Shown here in pieces: positions 15,709 to 24,111 of a stretch of DNA of 64,000 bases. The stretch covers positions 124,001-188,000 of the forward strand of contig NZ_NBZW01000003.1 of NCBI RefSeq assembly GCF_002379085.1. The letters are read 5' to 3'. The position numbers and the translations under genes were made by a program. This stretch comes from Polaromonas sp. AET17H-212 (GTDB lineage: Bacteria; Pseudomonadota; Gammaproteobacteria; Burkholderiales; Burkholderiaceae_C). How positions within the stretch are numbered: position 1 is the first letter of the stretch; each line of letters starts with the position of its first letter. Under the pieces are notes generated by a model, which saw nothing but the letters and a program-made list of their open reading frames with translations, did no database searches and was not told the origin of the DNA.

Positions 15709-17565
15709 TCACCGGTACATCGCCTCGATCTGTTCGGCATATTTCTTCTCGACCAGCTTGCGCTTGAGTTTCATCGTCGGGGTCAGCTCCTCGTCTTCTG
15801 CCGTCAGCTGCGTTTCAAGCAGGAAGAACTTCTTGATCTGTTCAACCCGCGCAAACTTCTTGTTGACGCGGTCGATTTCGGACTGGATCAGTTCCTGGAC
15901 CTCGGCCGAACGCGTCAGGCTCAGGTAGTTGCTGAAGGGAACGTCGTGGTCCTGCGCATATTTCTCGACGTTTTCCTGGTCGATCATGACGATGGCCGTG
16001 AGGTAAGGCCGCTTGTCGCCAATGACCACCGCGTCGGTGATGTAGGGTGAAAATTTCAGCTCGTTTTCAAGCTCGCTGGGCGTCACGTTTTTGCCGCCGG
16101 CCGTGATGATGATGTCTTTCATGCGGTCGGTGATGCGGAAAAAGCCGTCCTCGTCCATGACACCGACGTCGCCGGTGTGCAGCCAGCCGTCAGCGTCGAT
16201 GGTTTCGGCGGTTTTCTCCGGCAGGTTCAGGTAGCCCATGAACACGTTGGTGCCGCGCACCAGGATTTCGCCGGTGGCGGGGTCGAGTCTGACCTCGTTG
16301 AAGCCCGCGGCCGGGCCGATCGAGCCCGGCTTGATGCGGCTGGCCGGAACCCCGGTCGAGGCACCGCAGGTCTCGGTCATGCCCCAGACCTCCAGCATGG
16401 GCACACCGAGCGCCATGTACCACTTGACCAGTTCCGGCGAGATCGGCGCCGCGCCCGTCACGCAAAAGCGCGCGCGGTGAATGCCGATCAGCTTGCGTGC
16501 GTTGTCCAGCGCCACCCAGCGGGCAATCGTGAATTTGAGCTTGAGCCAGTTGCTGACCGGCTGGCCCGCCATCACCCTGTCGGCGATCTCGGTGCCCACG
16601 CCTATGCCCCAGGCATAAGCCGCCTGCTGCAGGCGGCTGGCTTCCTTGAGCGCAATCATCACGCCCGAATAGAACTTCTCCCAGACGCGGGGCACGGCGG
16701 TGAACACGGTGGGTGCGATTTCGCGCACGTTCTCGGGAATGGTCTCGGGATTCTCGACAAAGTTGAGCTTGGCGCCGGTGTACATCGCGAAGTATTCACC
16801 GCCCATGCGTTCGGCGATGTGACACAGCGGCAGAAAACACATGCGTTCGTCGTTTTCGTCCTGCGCCACCAGGGTGTTGTAACCGCGTGCCGTGAACACC
16901 AGGCCCCGGTGGTTGTGCATGGCACCTTTGGGTTTGCCTGTGGTGCCCGAGGTGTAGACGAGGATGGCCAGGTCTTCGGGCCGGCAGGCCTTGACACGCG
17001 CCTCGACCGCACCGGGGTGCGCGGCGAGGTAGCTGCGCCCCTGCTCGCGCAGGGCCGCCAGGCTGATCACATCGGGCTCGTCGAGGTCGCGCAGCCCCTC
17101 CATGTCAAACACCACGATCTTGCGCAGGCCGGGCAGGGCGCTGCGCACTTCCAGGGCCTTGTCCAGTTGTTCATCGTCTTCGACAAACAGCAGCGTGGTG
17201 CGCGAGTCTTCACACAGGTAGTGCACCTGCGAGGCGGCGTCGGTCGGGTAGATGCCGTTGGCCACACCGCCGCAGCTGAGCACGGCAAGGTCGGCCAGCA
17301 CCCATTCGATGACCGTGTTCGAGAGGATGGAGGCGCATTCGCCCTTGGCAAAACCCAGGCTGATCAGGCCGCCGGCAATCTCGCGCACGGCCTCGCCGGT
17401 CTGGTTCCAGGTCCAGCTGCGCCAGATGCCGAGTTTTTTCTGCCGCATCCAGACCTTGTCCTGGCGTTGGGCGACGCCGTTCCAGAACATTGCCGGAATG
17501 GTGTCACCCTCAAGCACCACGCGGGTTTCAGGCTGGATGTGGGAGAGATCCCAAAGGTTGCTCAT
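15709..17565 (-). CDS. AMP-forming long-chain acyl-CoA synthetase (FadD15-like)
   Basis: A 618-residue ANL-superfamily ligase. The P-loop-like motif YTSGTTGKPKGAM starts at residue 204; GAAPISPELVKWYMALG, LEVWGMTETCGAST, DGWLHTGDVG and ITAGGKNVTPSELE follow in the expected order. The last holds the hinge and C-terminal-domain region. It activates a free carboxylic acid with ATP and CoA to acyl-CoA. ATG 17565 is preceded by GGAGAAACGT; an earlier in-frame ATG at 17577 lacks such spacing. Embedded between transporter ATPases and binding proteins, it probably activates the transported substrate. FadD15-like proteins take long or bulky chains, which fits terpenoid acids. Confidence 0.85.
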   Translation of the reverse strand: MSNLWDLSHIQPETRVVLEGDTIPAMFWNGVAQRQDKVWMRQKKLGIWRSWTWNQTGEAVREIAGGLISLGFAKGECASILSNTVIEWVLADLAVLSCGGVANGIYPTDAASQVHYLCEDSRTTLLFVEDDEQLDKALEVRSALPGLRKIVVFDMEGLRDLDEPDVISLAALREQGRSYLAAHPGAVEARVKACRPEDLAILVYTSGTTGKPKGAMHNHRGLVFTARGYNTLVAQDENDERMCFLPLCHIAERMGGEYFAMYTGAKLNFVENPETIPENVREIAPTVFTAVPRVWEKFYSGVMIALKEASRLQQAAYAWGIGVGTEIADRVMAGQPVSNWLKLKFTIARWVALDNARKLIGIHRARFCVTGAAPISPELVKWYMALGVPMLEVWGMTETCGASTGVPASRIKPGSIGPAAGFNEVRLDPATGEILVRGTNVFMGYLNLPEKTAETIDADGWLHTGDVGVMDEDGFFRITDRMKDIIITAGGKNVTPSELENELKFSPYITDAVVIGDKRPYLTAIVMIDQENVEKYAQDHDVPFSNYLSLTRSAEVQELIQSEIDRVNKKFARVEQIKKFFLLETQLTAEDEELTPTMKLKRKLVEKKYAEQIEAMYR

Positions 17566-17582
17566 ACGTTTCTCCACACGGC

Positions 17583-17669
17583 TGTCATCCCGGACCTGAT
17601 CCGGGATCCATGCCGCGCGCGCAAATGGGGTTCATGGGACATGGATTGCGGAGCCGGTCCGCAATGACA
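17583..17669. repeat. REP-like double-hairpin element within the liv-fadD operon
   Basis: TGTCATCCCGG opens and CGCAATGACA closes an 87-bp element containing two hairpins: ATCCCGGACCTGATCCGGGAT and, further on, ATTGCGGAGCCGGTCCGCAAT, with CCATG/CATGG between them. This is the widespread proteobacterial intergenic type. It occupies most of the 139-bp gap between livF and the acyl-CoA ligase gene and could modulate mRNA stability. Confidence 0.8.
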
Positions 17670-17704
17670 CACGCAGGTGAAATTGGCTCTGGGATGCATG
17701 GTCT

Positions 17705-18502
17705 TCACCGCCATGTCTTCTTCTTTTTCCAGCGGCGCTCGCTGCGCACACCGTCTTCCTTCATGCCCAGATAGAACTCCTTGATGTCTTCCTTTTCCCG
17801 TAGCCGGGCACAGGTGTCTTCCATCACGATACGGCCGTTTTCCAGCACGTAGCCGTAGTCGGAGGCATTCAGGGCCATGTTGGCGTTTTGCTCTACCAGC
17901 AAGATGGTGGTACCGCGTTCGCGGTTGATGCGCACCACAATCTCGAAGATTTCTTTCGTCAGCTTGGGGGAGAGGCCGAGGCTGGGCTCGTCGAGCAGGA
18001 TCAGGTCAGGCGAGGCCATCAGGGCGCGCGAGATCGACAACATCTGCTGCTGGCCGCCGGAGAGCAGGCCGGCGTCCTGCAGCGCACGCTCACGCAGGAT
18101 GGGGAAATAGCCGAACACAAGCTCGATGTCCCTGGCCACCCCGTCGCGGTCCTTGCGGGTGTAGGCGCCCATCAGCAGGTTGTCGCGCACGCTGAGCAGC
18201 GGGAACACTTCCCGCCCCTCCGGCACATGGCTCAGTCCCTGCTGGACGATGTAGGCCGGGTCCTGCGCCGTGATGTTGCCGCCCTTGAACTCGATCGAAC
18301 CCTTGCGCGGGTCGATGATGCCGGAGATGGTTTTCAGGATGGTGGTCTTGCCGGCGCCGTTCGAGCCCAGCACGGTGGCGATTTCGCCGCGGCGCACCTG
18401 CAGGCTGACGCCGCGTATGGCCTTGATCGGTCCGTAGGAGCTCTCGACGTTGAGCAGCTTGAGCACGGGCTGATCGCTCACAGGGGGGGGCACGGCGCTC
18501 AT
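17705..18502 (-). CDS. livF: Branched-chain-type ABC transporter ATP-binding protein LivF
   Basis: A 265-residue ABC ATPase: Walker A GSNGAGKTT (46-54), Q-loop region HVPEGREVF, signature LSGGQQQM, Walker B LILLDEPSLGLSP and switch histidine region LLVEQN. The VPEGR/VEQN pair marks the LivF branch. It powers import through LivH/LivM together with LivG. The C-terminus has an unusual basic tail (SERRWKKKKTWR). The N-terminus includes a run of eight C (8 G on the plus strand, 18483-18490) encoding prolines, a possible slippage site. ATGA overlap with livG. Confidence 0.9.
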   Translation of the reverse strand: MSAVPPPVSDQPVLKLLNVESSYGPIKAIRGVSLQVRRGEIATVLGSNGAGKTTILKTISGIIDPRKGSIEFKGGNITAQDPAYIVQQGLSHVPEGREVFPLLSVRDNLLMGAYTRKDRDGVARDIELVFGYFPILRERALQDAGLLSGGQQQMLSISRALMASPDLILLDEPSLGLSPKLTKEIFEIVVRINRERGTTILLVEQNANMALNASDYGYVLENGRIVMEDTCARLREKEDIKEFYLGMKEDGVRSERRWKKKKTWR

Positions 18503-19332
18503 GAGCGTACCTCCGTGTGCAGGTCGACAGCCTTGTGTTGCCGGCGTAGCGAGGACACGTCGTCGATGGAACCGAGGTAGGCCTCGATCACGCCAGGATC
18601 GGTCTGGACTTCACGCGGGGTGCCCATGGCCAGCACTTCGCCCTGGTTCATCGCCAGCACGCGGTCGGATACCTTGGAGACCAGGGTCATGTCGTGTTCC
18701 ACCATCAGCACGGTCACGCCCAGCTCGTTCTTGATGTCCTGGATCCAGAAGGCCATGTCGTCGGTTTCTTCCACGTTGAGCCCCGAGGACGGTTCGTCCA
18801 GCAGCAGCAGTTTGGGTTCGGTGCACAGTGCCCGGGCCAGCTCCACCACCTTGCGCACGCCGTAGGGCAGGCCGGCCACAAAGGAATCGCGGTGGTGCTG
18901 CAGGTCCAGCAGGTCGATGATCTGCTCGGCCTTTTCCCGCGCCTGGATTTCGGCCTCGCGCGTTTTCTTCGTGAAGAAAATTTCACTCCACAGGCCGGTC
19001 TGCCGGTGGGTGTGCCGGCCGATCAGCAGGTTGTGCAGCACCGTCGCGTGTTCGAACAACTCGATGTTCTGGAAGGTGCGGGCGATGCCCAGCGCGGCGA
19101 TCCTGTGCGGCGGCTGGCTGGTCAGCTTGGTGCCCATGTAGTCAATGTCGCCCGAGGTCGGCGTGTAGATGCGGCTGATCAGGTTGAACACGGTGGTCTT
19201 GCCGGCTCCGTTGGGGCCGATCAGCGTGAACACCTCGCCCTGCCGGACATCGAAGCTGACATTGTTCACGGCCAGTACCCCGCCGAAGCGGACGCTGAGG
19301 TTTTTGGCTGACAGAAGGATTTCACTCATCAT
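18499..19332 (-). CDS. livG: Branched-chain-type ABC transporter ATP-binding protein LivG
   Basis: A 277-residue ABC ATPase with Walker [10 protein letters not shown] (39-47), the LivG hallmark [14 protein letters not shown], the conserved [16 protein letters not shown] in the signature region (the usual LSGGQ is replaced, as in this family), Walker [13 protein letters not shown] and VLMVEHDM. It pairs with LivF as the heterodimeric motor of the importer. Two tandem ATG codons (19332, 19329) are possible; the first overlaps the livM stop as ATGA. Cytoplasmic, membrane-associated. Confidence 0.9.
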   Translation of the reverse strand: MMSEILLSAKNLSVRFGGVLAVNNVSFDVRQGEVFTLIGPNGAGKTTVFNLISRIYTPTSGDIDYMGTKLTSQPPHRIAALGIARTFQNIELFEHATVLHNLLIGRHTHRQTGLWSEIFFTKKTREAEIQAREKAEQIIDLLDLQHHRDSFVAGLPYGVRKVVELARALCTEPKLLLLDEPSSGLNVEETDDMAFWIQDIKNELGVTVLMVEHDMTLVSKVSDRVLAMNQGEVLAMGTPREVQTDPGVIEAYLGSIDDVSSLRRQHKAVDLHTEVRS

Positions 19333-20405
19333 TTCAACCTGTCGGATTTCTGGAAGGACTTCTGCCGTTTGAACATGCCCTTGCGGTAGAACGGAAAGGT
19401 CTGCAGGTAGGTGCGTATCTTGAGCCAGCGGCCGTACAGCCCCAGCGGTTCAAACAGCACAAAACCAATCAGCACCAGGCCGTAGACCAGGCCCTGCAGG
19501 CCGGGGGCCTGGCCGATGAAGGCCGGCAGGTAGTCCTTGACCATCGCAATGGCCTGCGGCATGGAGATCAGGAAGATGGCGCCCAGGAAAGCCCCGTGCA
19601 CCGAGCCCAGGCCGCCGACCACGATCATCAAAAGCAGGTCGATCGACTGCAGGATGTTGAACTGGTCGGGCGAGATGAACTGCAGCTTGTGCGCGTACAG
19701 GGCGCCGGCGATGCCGGCGAGCCCGGCGGACAGCGCAAACGACAGCGTCTTGTAGCGAGCCAGGTGAATGCCCATGCTTTGTGCGGAGATCTCCGAGTCG
19801 CGGATGGCCACAAAGGCGCGGCCGGTCGGCGAACGCAGCAGGTTGAGGATGCCCAGCGTGGCGCCAATGGCGATCAGCAGGCAGAGAAAATAAAAGGCCT
19901 CGCCGCTGCCCAGTTTCCAGCCGAACATGTCCGGCGCCTTGATGTGGATGCCGGCATTGCCGCCGGTGACGGATTCCCAGCGCGCAAACACTTCCTCGAC
20001 GATGAAACCGAAGGACAGGGTGGCGATGCCCAGGTAAATGCCCTTGACGCGCAGCGCCGGCAAGCCGACGACCAGCCCCACCGCGGCCGACAGGCCAGCC
20101 GCGCAGGCCAGCGCGATGGGAAAGGGCACGCCGGCGTTGGTCATGACCGCCTGGGTATAGGCGCCGACCCCGAGAAAGGCCGCATGGCCCAGCGAAAACA
20201 GGCCCGTGAACCCGGCCAGCAGCATCAGGCCCAGGCCGGCGATGGCGTAGATCAGGATGAAGGTCAGCTGGGCCAGCCAGTACTCGGCAAACAGCCAGGG
20301 CGCGGCCAGCAGCAGCAACAGCAGCAGGCTGTACCAGAAGATATGGCCGCCGTGCTTGGCAAGCTTGATGTCCTGCCCGTAGTCGGTCTTGAAGATGAAT
20401 CGCAT
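19329..20405 (-). CDS. livM: Branched-chain-type ABC transporter permease LivM
   Basis: A 358-residue inner-membrane permease with about ten hydrophobic segments, starting with [16 protein letters not shown] after a 24-residue cytoplasmic N-terminus. The family motifs [17 protein letters not shown] and the coupling region [22 protein letters not shown], plus [13 protein letters not shown], are clear. It forms the translocation pore with LivH. The C-terminus is long and basic ([18 protein letters not shown]). The gene is 69 bp downstream of livH and overlaps livG by ATGA. Confidence 0.9.
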   Translation of the reverse strand: MRFIFKTDYGQDIKLAKHGGHIFWYSLLLLLLLAAPWLFAEYWLAQLTFILIYAIAGLGLMLLAGFTGLFSLGHAAFLGVGAYTQAVMTNAGVPFPIALACAAGLSAAVGLVVGLPALRVKGIYLGIATLSFGFIVEEVFARWESVTGGNAGIHIKAPDMFGWKLGSGEAFYFLCLLIAIGATLGILNLLRSPTGRAFVAIRDSEISAQSMGIHLARYKTLSFALSAGLAGIAGALYAHKLQFISPDQFNILQSIDLLLMIVVGGLGSVHGAFLGAIFLISMPQAIAMVKDYLPAFIGQAPGLQGLVYGLVLIGFVLFEPLGLYGRWLKIRTYLQTFPFYRKGMFKRQKSFQKSDRLK

Positions 20406-20474
20406 GTTGGTATGTTTGTATTTCTATTCGGGAGACGATGGCGGCAGGGGAAGCGTCCGGCGAAGGCGCCGTGG

Positions 20475-21350
20475 CTAGACTTTTTTCCTGAGTTTTTCGC
20501 CAAACAAACCATTGGGCTTGACCATCAGCATGATCAGCACCACGACATAGGCCGCGATGTCCTTGATGCCGTCCGGCGCATAAAAGCCGGCCAGCGATTC
20601 GACGATGCCGATGATCAGGCCGCCGACGATGGCGCCGGGCAGGCTGCCGAAGCCGCCAACCACCGCCGCGGGAAAAGCCTTGAGGCCGATGAAGCCCATG
20701 TTGGCGTGCACAAAGGTGATGGGGGCCAGCAACAGCCCGGCGATGGCCGCCACGGCTGCGGCCAGGCCCCACACCAGGCCATTGAGCCGCTTGACCGGGA
20801 TGCCCATGTAATACGCTGCCAGCTGGTTTTGCGAGGAGGCCTGCATGGCGATGCCCAGCTTGCTGTACTTGAAGAGCGCAAACAGCGCCAGGCAGAGCAC
20901 CGCGGTGCTGCCGATCACGGCCATCTGCTCGACATTGAGGACCAGGGCACCGACGTTCCAGATCTGGTCCTTGTAGGGCACGGGCAGGGTGTGGGTCTCC
21001 GTGCCTATGCCGGGAATCATGGTGATCAGGCCGCGCGCCACGTAGCCGACACCGATGGTCAGCATCACGATCGAGAAAGCCGGCTGGCCCAGGATGGGCC
21101 GTATCACCAGCCGCTCCAGCAGCACGCCGAACAGGGCCATGCCGGCAATGGCGCTGAGGATGGCCAGCCAGAACGGGAAGCCGAGCATGGTCATGCAGGC
21201 CAGTCCGCCAAAGGCGCCCAGCATCATGAGCTCGCCCTGGGCGAAACTCACGGTTTCGGTGGCCTTGTAAATCAGGACAAAACCCAGGGCGATGAGCCCG
21301 TAAATGCAGCCTTGCGCGATGCCGCTGATGATTAATTGCAATAACTGCAC
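20475..21350 (-). CDS. livH: Branched-chain-type ABC transporter permease LivH
   Basis: A 291-residue permease, mostly transmembrane helices. YGLIALGFVLIYKATETVSFAQGELMMLGAF is the conserved LivH N-terminal segment, and GGFGSLPGAIVGGLIIGI is the matching C-terminal motif. I chose the GTG at 21350 because GGAG lies six bases upstream and it gives the usual family N-terminus (MQLLQLIISG); a longer frame to 21380 would start inside the operator palindrome. First gene of the minus-strand transporter operon, divergent from the AtuA-like gene. Confidence 0.88.
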   Translation of the reverse strand: MQLLQLIISGIAQGCIYGLIALGFVLIYKATETVSFAQGELMMLGAFGGLACMTMLGFPFWLAILSAIAGMALFGVLLERLVIRPILGQPAFSIVMLTIGVGYVARGLITMIPGIGTETHTLPVPYKDQIWNVGALVLNVEQMAVIGSTAVLCLALFALFKYSKLGIAMQASSQNQLAAYYMGIPVKRLNGLVWGLAAAVAAIAGLLLAPITFVHANMGFIGLKAFPAAVVGGFGSLPGAIVGGLIIGIVESLAGFYAPDGIKDIAAYVVVLIMLMVKPNGLFGEKLRKKV

Positions 21351-21362
21351 TTTTGCTCCACA

Positions 21363-21398
21363 ATAATTTTTACAAAGCACTTGCTTTGTAAAAATAAT
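21363..21398. promoter_or_regulatory. Candidate TetR operator in the livH/atuA divergent promoter
   Basis: A near-perfect 17-bp inverted repeat (ATAATTTTTACAAAGCA, spacer CT, TGCTTTGTAAAAATAAT; one mismatch). The 14-mer ATTTTTACAAAGCA is identical to 4183-4196 upstream of the TetR gene, and CTTGCT follows in both. It ends 13 bp before the livH GTG and lies about 79 bp before the AtuA ATG. TTTACA-17 bp-AAATWA can be read on both strands through the dyad, so a bound repressor would block both promoters. Inference; no binding data. Confidence 0.75.
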
Positions 21399-21476
21399 TT
21401 AACACCGGGAAGGCAAGGGAGCGGCGGATTTTTGATCCGGTTAAACCCTGACTGCATTGATCATGAGCTGCATTCA

Positions 21477-22871
21477 ATGAAAAAATCAATCCGGATTGGT
21501 GCCGGGTTGGGTTTCTACGGAGATGCGTGGGAACCGGTGCTCGCAAGCATTGAACGCGGGGGGGTGCACTACATCGCCAGCGATCATCTGGCGGAGCTGA
21601 CGCTGGCCATTTTGCAGAAGGACCTGCAGCGCGATCCGGCCCTGGGCTACGCGAGGGACGTGGTGCCCATGCTCATGCGTTTGTGGCCGGCCATGAAGCA
21701 GCGCAAGGTCCGCTTCGTGTGCAATGCCGGCGGGCTCAATCCGGCCGGTGCCGCGGCCGCCGTCCAGGCTGCTTTTGCGGCCAAGGGCTGGCAGGCTCGC
21801 GTCGCCGTGGTGACAGGTGACGAGGTGTTGCAGCAGGTCAGCGGGCTGGCGCCGGCACACATGTTCAGCGGCGCCCCGTTCGATACCGTGCGTGAGCGCA
21901 TGGTGTTTGCCAACGCCTACCTGGGTGCACGGCCGATTGTTTCTGCGCTGCAGCAGGGCGCGGACATCGTGATCACCGGCCGTGTCGCCGATGCCGCCCT
22001 GTTTCTGGGGCCGCTGGTGCACGAGTTCAACTGGAATCTCGGCGATGCAGGCGACACGGCGACACCGGCCGACCTGAACCGGCTGGCGCAAGGCCTCGCG
22101 GTCGGCCACCTGCTCGAATGTTCGGGCCAGGGCAGCGGCGGCAATTTCGGCAGCGCCCAGGCCTGGAAAGCCATTCCCGACCTGGCCCACATCGGCTACC
22201 CGATGGCCGAGGTCGGTGAAGACGGCGACGCGGTGATCATGAAAGCGCCGGGCACGGGCGGGCGCATCAACTTCGACACCGTGCGCCAGCAACTGCTGTA
22301 TGAAGTGCACAACCCGCATGCCTATGTGTCGCCGGACGTGGTGCTGGACCTGTCGACGGTCCGGCTGGAGGACCTGGGCCAGGACCGGGTGCGCATGACC
22401 GGTGCCACCGGCCAGCCACGCACCGGTCAGCTCAAGGTGGTCGGTGGTTACCGCGACGGCTTCAAGGCCGAGGTGACCTGGGGCTTCAGCTGGCCCGATG
22501 CCTATGACAAGGCGCTGGCGGCGGTGGAGATGGTCAAGACCCAGCTGGCCGACAAGGGCGTGCCACACGAGGCCCTGTTTGTCGAGTTCCCGGGTTTGAA
22601 TTCGGCGCACGGTGCACTGGCGCCCTTGCCCGATGCGCAGGCACTGGCCGAACTCAACGAAGTCTGGGTGCGCATGGTGCTGCGCACGCGCGACAAAAAG
22701 GCCGCCGACGGTTTCGGCCGGCTGTTCCCGTGGATGGGACTCAGCGGGCCGGCCTACACCTGCGGCTTTCACGGCCTGCACAACACCAGTGAGTTGCTGG
22801 GCATCTGGCCGGCCCTGATCGATCGCAACCTGGTGGAGCCCAACACGCGCGTGGAGCTGCTGCAGACATGA
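21477..22871 (+). CDS. atuA: Acyclic terpene utilization AtuA-like protein, N-terminal (DUF1446) part
   Basis: A 464-residue protein matching the long N-terminal portion of AtuA: MKKSIRIGAGLGFYGDAW start, ASDHLAELTLAIL, CNAGGLNPAGAA, ADIVITGRVADAALFLGPL and ECSGQGSGGNF are characteristic. AtuA is required for acyclic terpene use in Pseudomonas but its biochemical role is unknown. In the Pseudomonas protein this part is, as I recall, fused to a small C-terminal domain; here that domain is a separate gene overlapping by ATGA (22868). ATG 21477 was chosen because it starts the conserved GAGxGFxGD segment; the frame upstream crosses the operator. Divergent from livH. Confidence 0.85.
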   Translation: MKKSIRIGAGLGFYGDAWEPVLASIERGGVHYIASDHLAELTLAILQKDLQRDPALGYARDVVPMLMRLWPAMKQRKVRFVCNAGGLNPAGAAAAVQAAFAAKGWQARVAVVTGDEVLQQVSGLAPAHMFSGAPFDTVRERMVFANAYLGARPIVSALQQGADIVITGRVADAALFLGPLVHEFNWNLGDAGDTATPADLNRLAQGLAVGHLLECSGQGSGGNFGSAQAWKAIPDLAHIGYPMAEVGEDGDAVIMKAPGTGGRINFDTVRQQLLYEVHNPHAYVSPDVVLDLSTVRLEDLGQDRVRMTGATGQPRTGQLKVVGGYRDGFKAEVTWGFSWPDAYDKALAAVEMVKTQLADKGVPHEALFVEFPGLNSAHGALAPLPDAQALAELNEVWVRMVLRTRDKKAADGFGRLFPWMGLSGPAYTCGFHGLHNTSELLGIWPALIDRNLVEPNTRVELLQT

Positions 22872-23254
22872 CTACCTTCACTCAAAAAATCCAGCTCGTC
22901 CGGCTGGCCCATGCACGCAGCGGCGACAAGGCCGACTGGGTGGACTTCGGCCTGTTTGCCTGGAACGAGGCGGGTTACGCCGTGCTGGCGCGCGAGGTCA
23001 CGGCGCAGCGTGTGGCGGAACACTTCGCACCCTGGCTGCCCGGCCGCGTCGAGTGCTGGACCTTGCCCAACATCCTGGCGATCAAGCTGGTGCTGCACGA
23101 CGCCTTGCAGGGCGGCGGTGCGCGCAACCTGCGGCTGGACAACCTGGGCAAGTCCATGGCGGCGGCGCTGCTGCGCATGGATATCAATGTCAGCGCCGAC
23201 GAACTCGCCGCCTGTCTGGCGGCGCCGCGGGTCGGCTGGTGGGGAGACACATGA
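22868..23254 (+). CDS. AtuA C-terminal-domain-like protein (split AtuA)
   Basis: A 128-residue protein. ARSGDKADWVDFGLFAWNEAGYAVL and LPNILAIKLVLHDALQGGGARNLRLDNLGKSMAAALL correspond to the small domain that ends full-length AtuA proteins. Separation from the DUF1446 part is a gene fission, or the ancestral state; the ATGA overlap should give equal amounts of both parts, which may associate. No catalytic residues are known. It overlaps the following hydratase gene by ATGA as well. Confidence 0.8.
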   Translation: MTTFTQKIQLVRLAHARSGDKADWVDFGLFAWNEAGYAVLAREVTAQRVAEHFAPWLPGRVECWTLPNILAIKLVLHDALQGGGARNLRLDNLGKSMAAALLRMDINVSADELAACLAAPRVGWWGDT

Positions 23255-24051
23255 CAGTCCATATAGAGAAGGATGGCGAGGTGACCATCGTCACCCTGGA
23301 TCGCCCCGAGGTGCGCAACGCGGTGGACAGCGATCATGCGCGGGCCCTGTACAAGGCTTTCCTGGCCTTCGACGGCGACGACAGCGCGAAAGTCGCGGTG
23401 TTCCACGGCGCGCACGGGCACTTCTGTGCGGGTTGGGATTTGCAGTCGGGCGCGAAGATGCTGCGCGAGGCCGGGGACGGCAACGCCGGCGTGTTTGCCG
23501 GGCTGGACTTTCAGCCGGAAGACGGCCAGCCGGCGGGCCCCATGGGTCCGTCGCGCCTGCTGCTGTCCAAACCCGTGATCGCCGCGGTCAGCGGCGCGGC
23601 CGTCGCCGGCGGCATGGAACTGGCGCTCTGGTGCGACATGCGTGTCATGGACGAGGACGCCTATTTCGGCGTGTATTGCCGCCGTTTCGGCGTGCCGCTG
23701 ATCGACGGCGGCACGGTGCGCCTGCCGCGCCTGGTCGGCATGGGCCATGCCATGGACCTGATCCTGACCGGGCGCAAGGTCGAGGCGGCGGAGGCGCTGC
23801 AGATGGGTTTGTGCAACCGGGTGGTGGCCACCGGCACGGCGCGCGAGGCGGCGCTGGTGCTGGCTCGGCAACTCGCGGCTTTTCCGCAGAAGACGATGCT
23901 GGCCGACCGCCAGAGTGCCTATGCGCAGTGGGACCTGCCCTTGCCGCAGGCGCTCAAGCAGGAGTGGGACCGCGGCCGGCAGTGTCTCGGCGAAGGCCTG
24001 CAGGGCGCGGCCCGTTTTGCCGGCGGCGAGGGGCGGCACGGCAAGTTTTAA
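23251..24051 (+). CDS. Enoyl-CoA hydratase/isomerase family protein
   Basis: A 266-residue crotonase. CAGWDLQSGAK and SGAAVAGGMELALWCDMRVMDEDAYFGVYCRRFGVPLIDGG supply the oxyanion hole and active-site glutamate region; TGRKVEAAEALQMGLCNRVV is the usual C-terminal trimerisation element. Third such enzyme in the island, so each probably serves a different double-bond position or chain length. It is co-transcribed with the AtuA pair under the shared operator. ATG 23251 overlaps the preceding stop. It ends seven bases before a family A repeat. Confidence 0.85.
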   Translation: MTVHIEKDGEVTIVTLDRPEVRNAVDSDHARALYKAFLAFDGDDSAKVAVFHGAHGHFCAGWDLQSGAKMLREAGDGNAGVFAGLDFQPEDGQPAGPMGPSRLLLSKPVIAAVSGAAVAGGMELALWCDMRVMDEDAYFGVYCRRFGVPLIDGGTVRLPRLVGMGHAMDLILTGRKVEAAEALQMGLCNRVVATGTAREAALVLARQLAAFPQKTMLADRQSAYAQWDLPLPQALKQEWDRGRQCLGEGLQGAARFAGGEGRHGKF

Positions 24052-24057
24052 GGATGA

Positions 24058-24111
24058 AATTGGCCTCCGGCCCTTATCTGGCGGTCGAAGGCGGCTATCA
24101 GAACTATAGCG
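24058..24111 (+). repeat. Family A repeat, copy 4, at the gene boundary
   Basis: TTGGCCTCCGGCCCTTAT, GGCGGTCGAAGGCGGCTATC and CTATAGC, a recognisable copy. It fills the space between the hydratase stop (24051) and the convergent thioesterase, and its CTATAG end supplies the TAG stop codon of that gene (24104-24106 read on the minus strand). Confidence 0.75.

Noticed and set aside
19596..21335. A 579-codon frame antisense to livM and livH
   Set aside because: The Gln/His/Asp-rich composition is typical of the antisense of membrane-protein genes.
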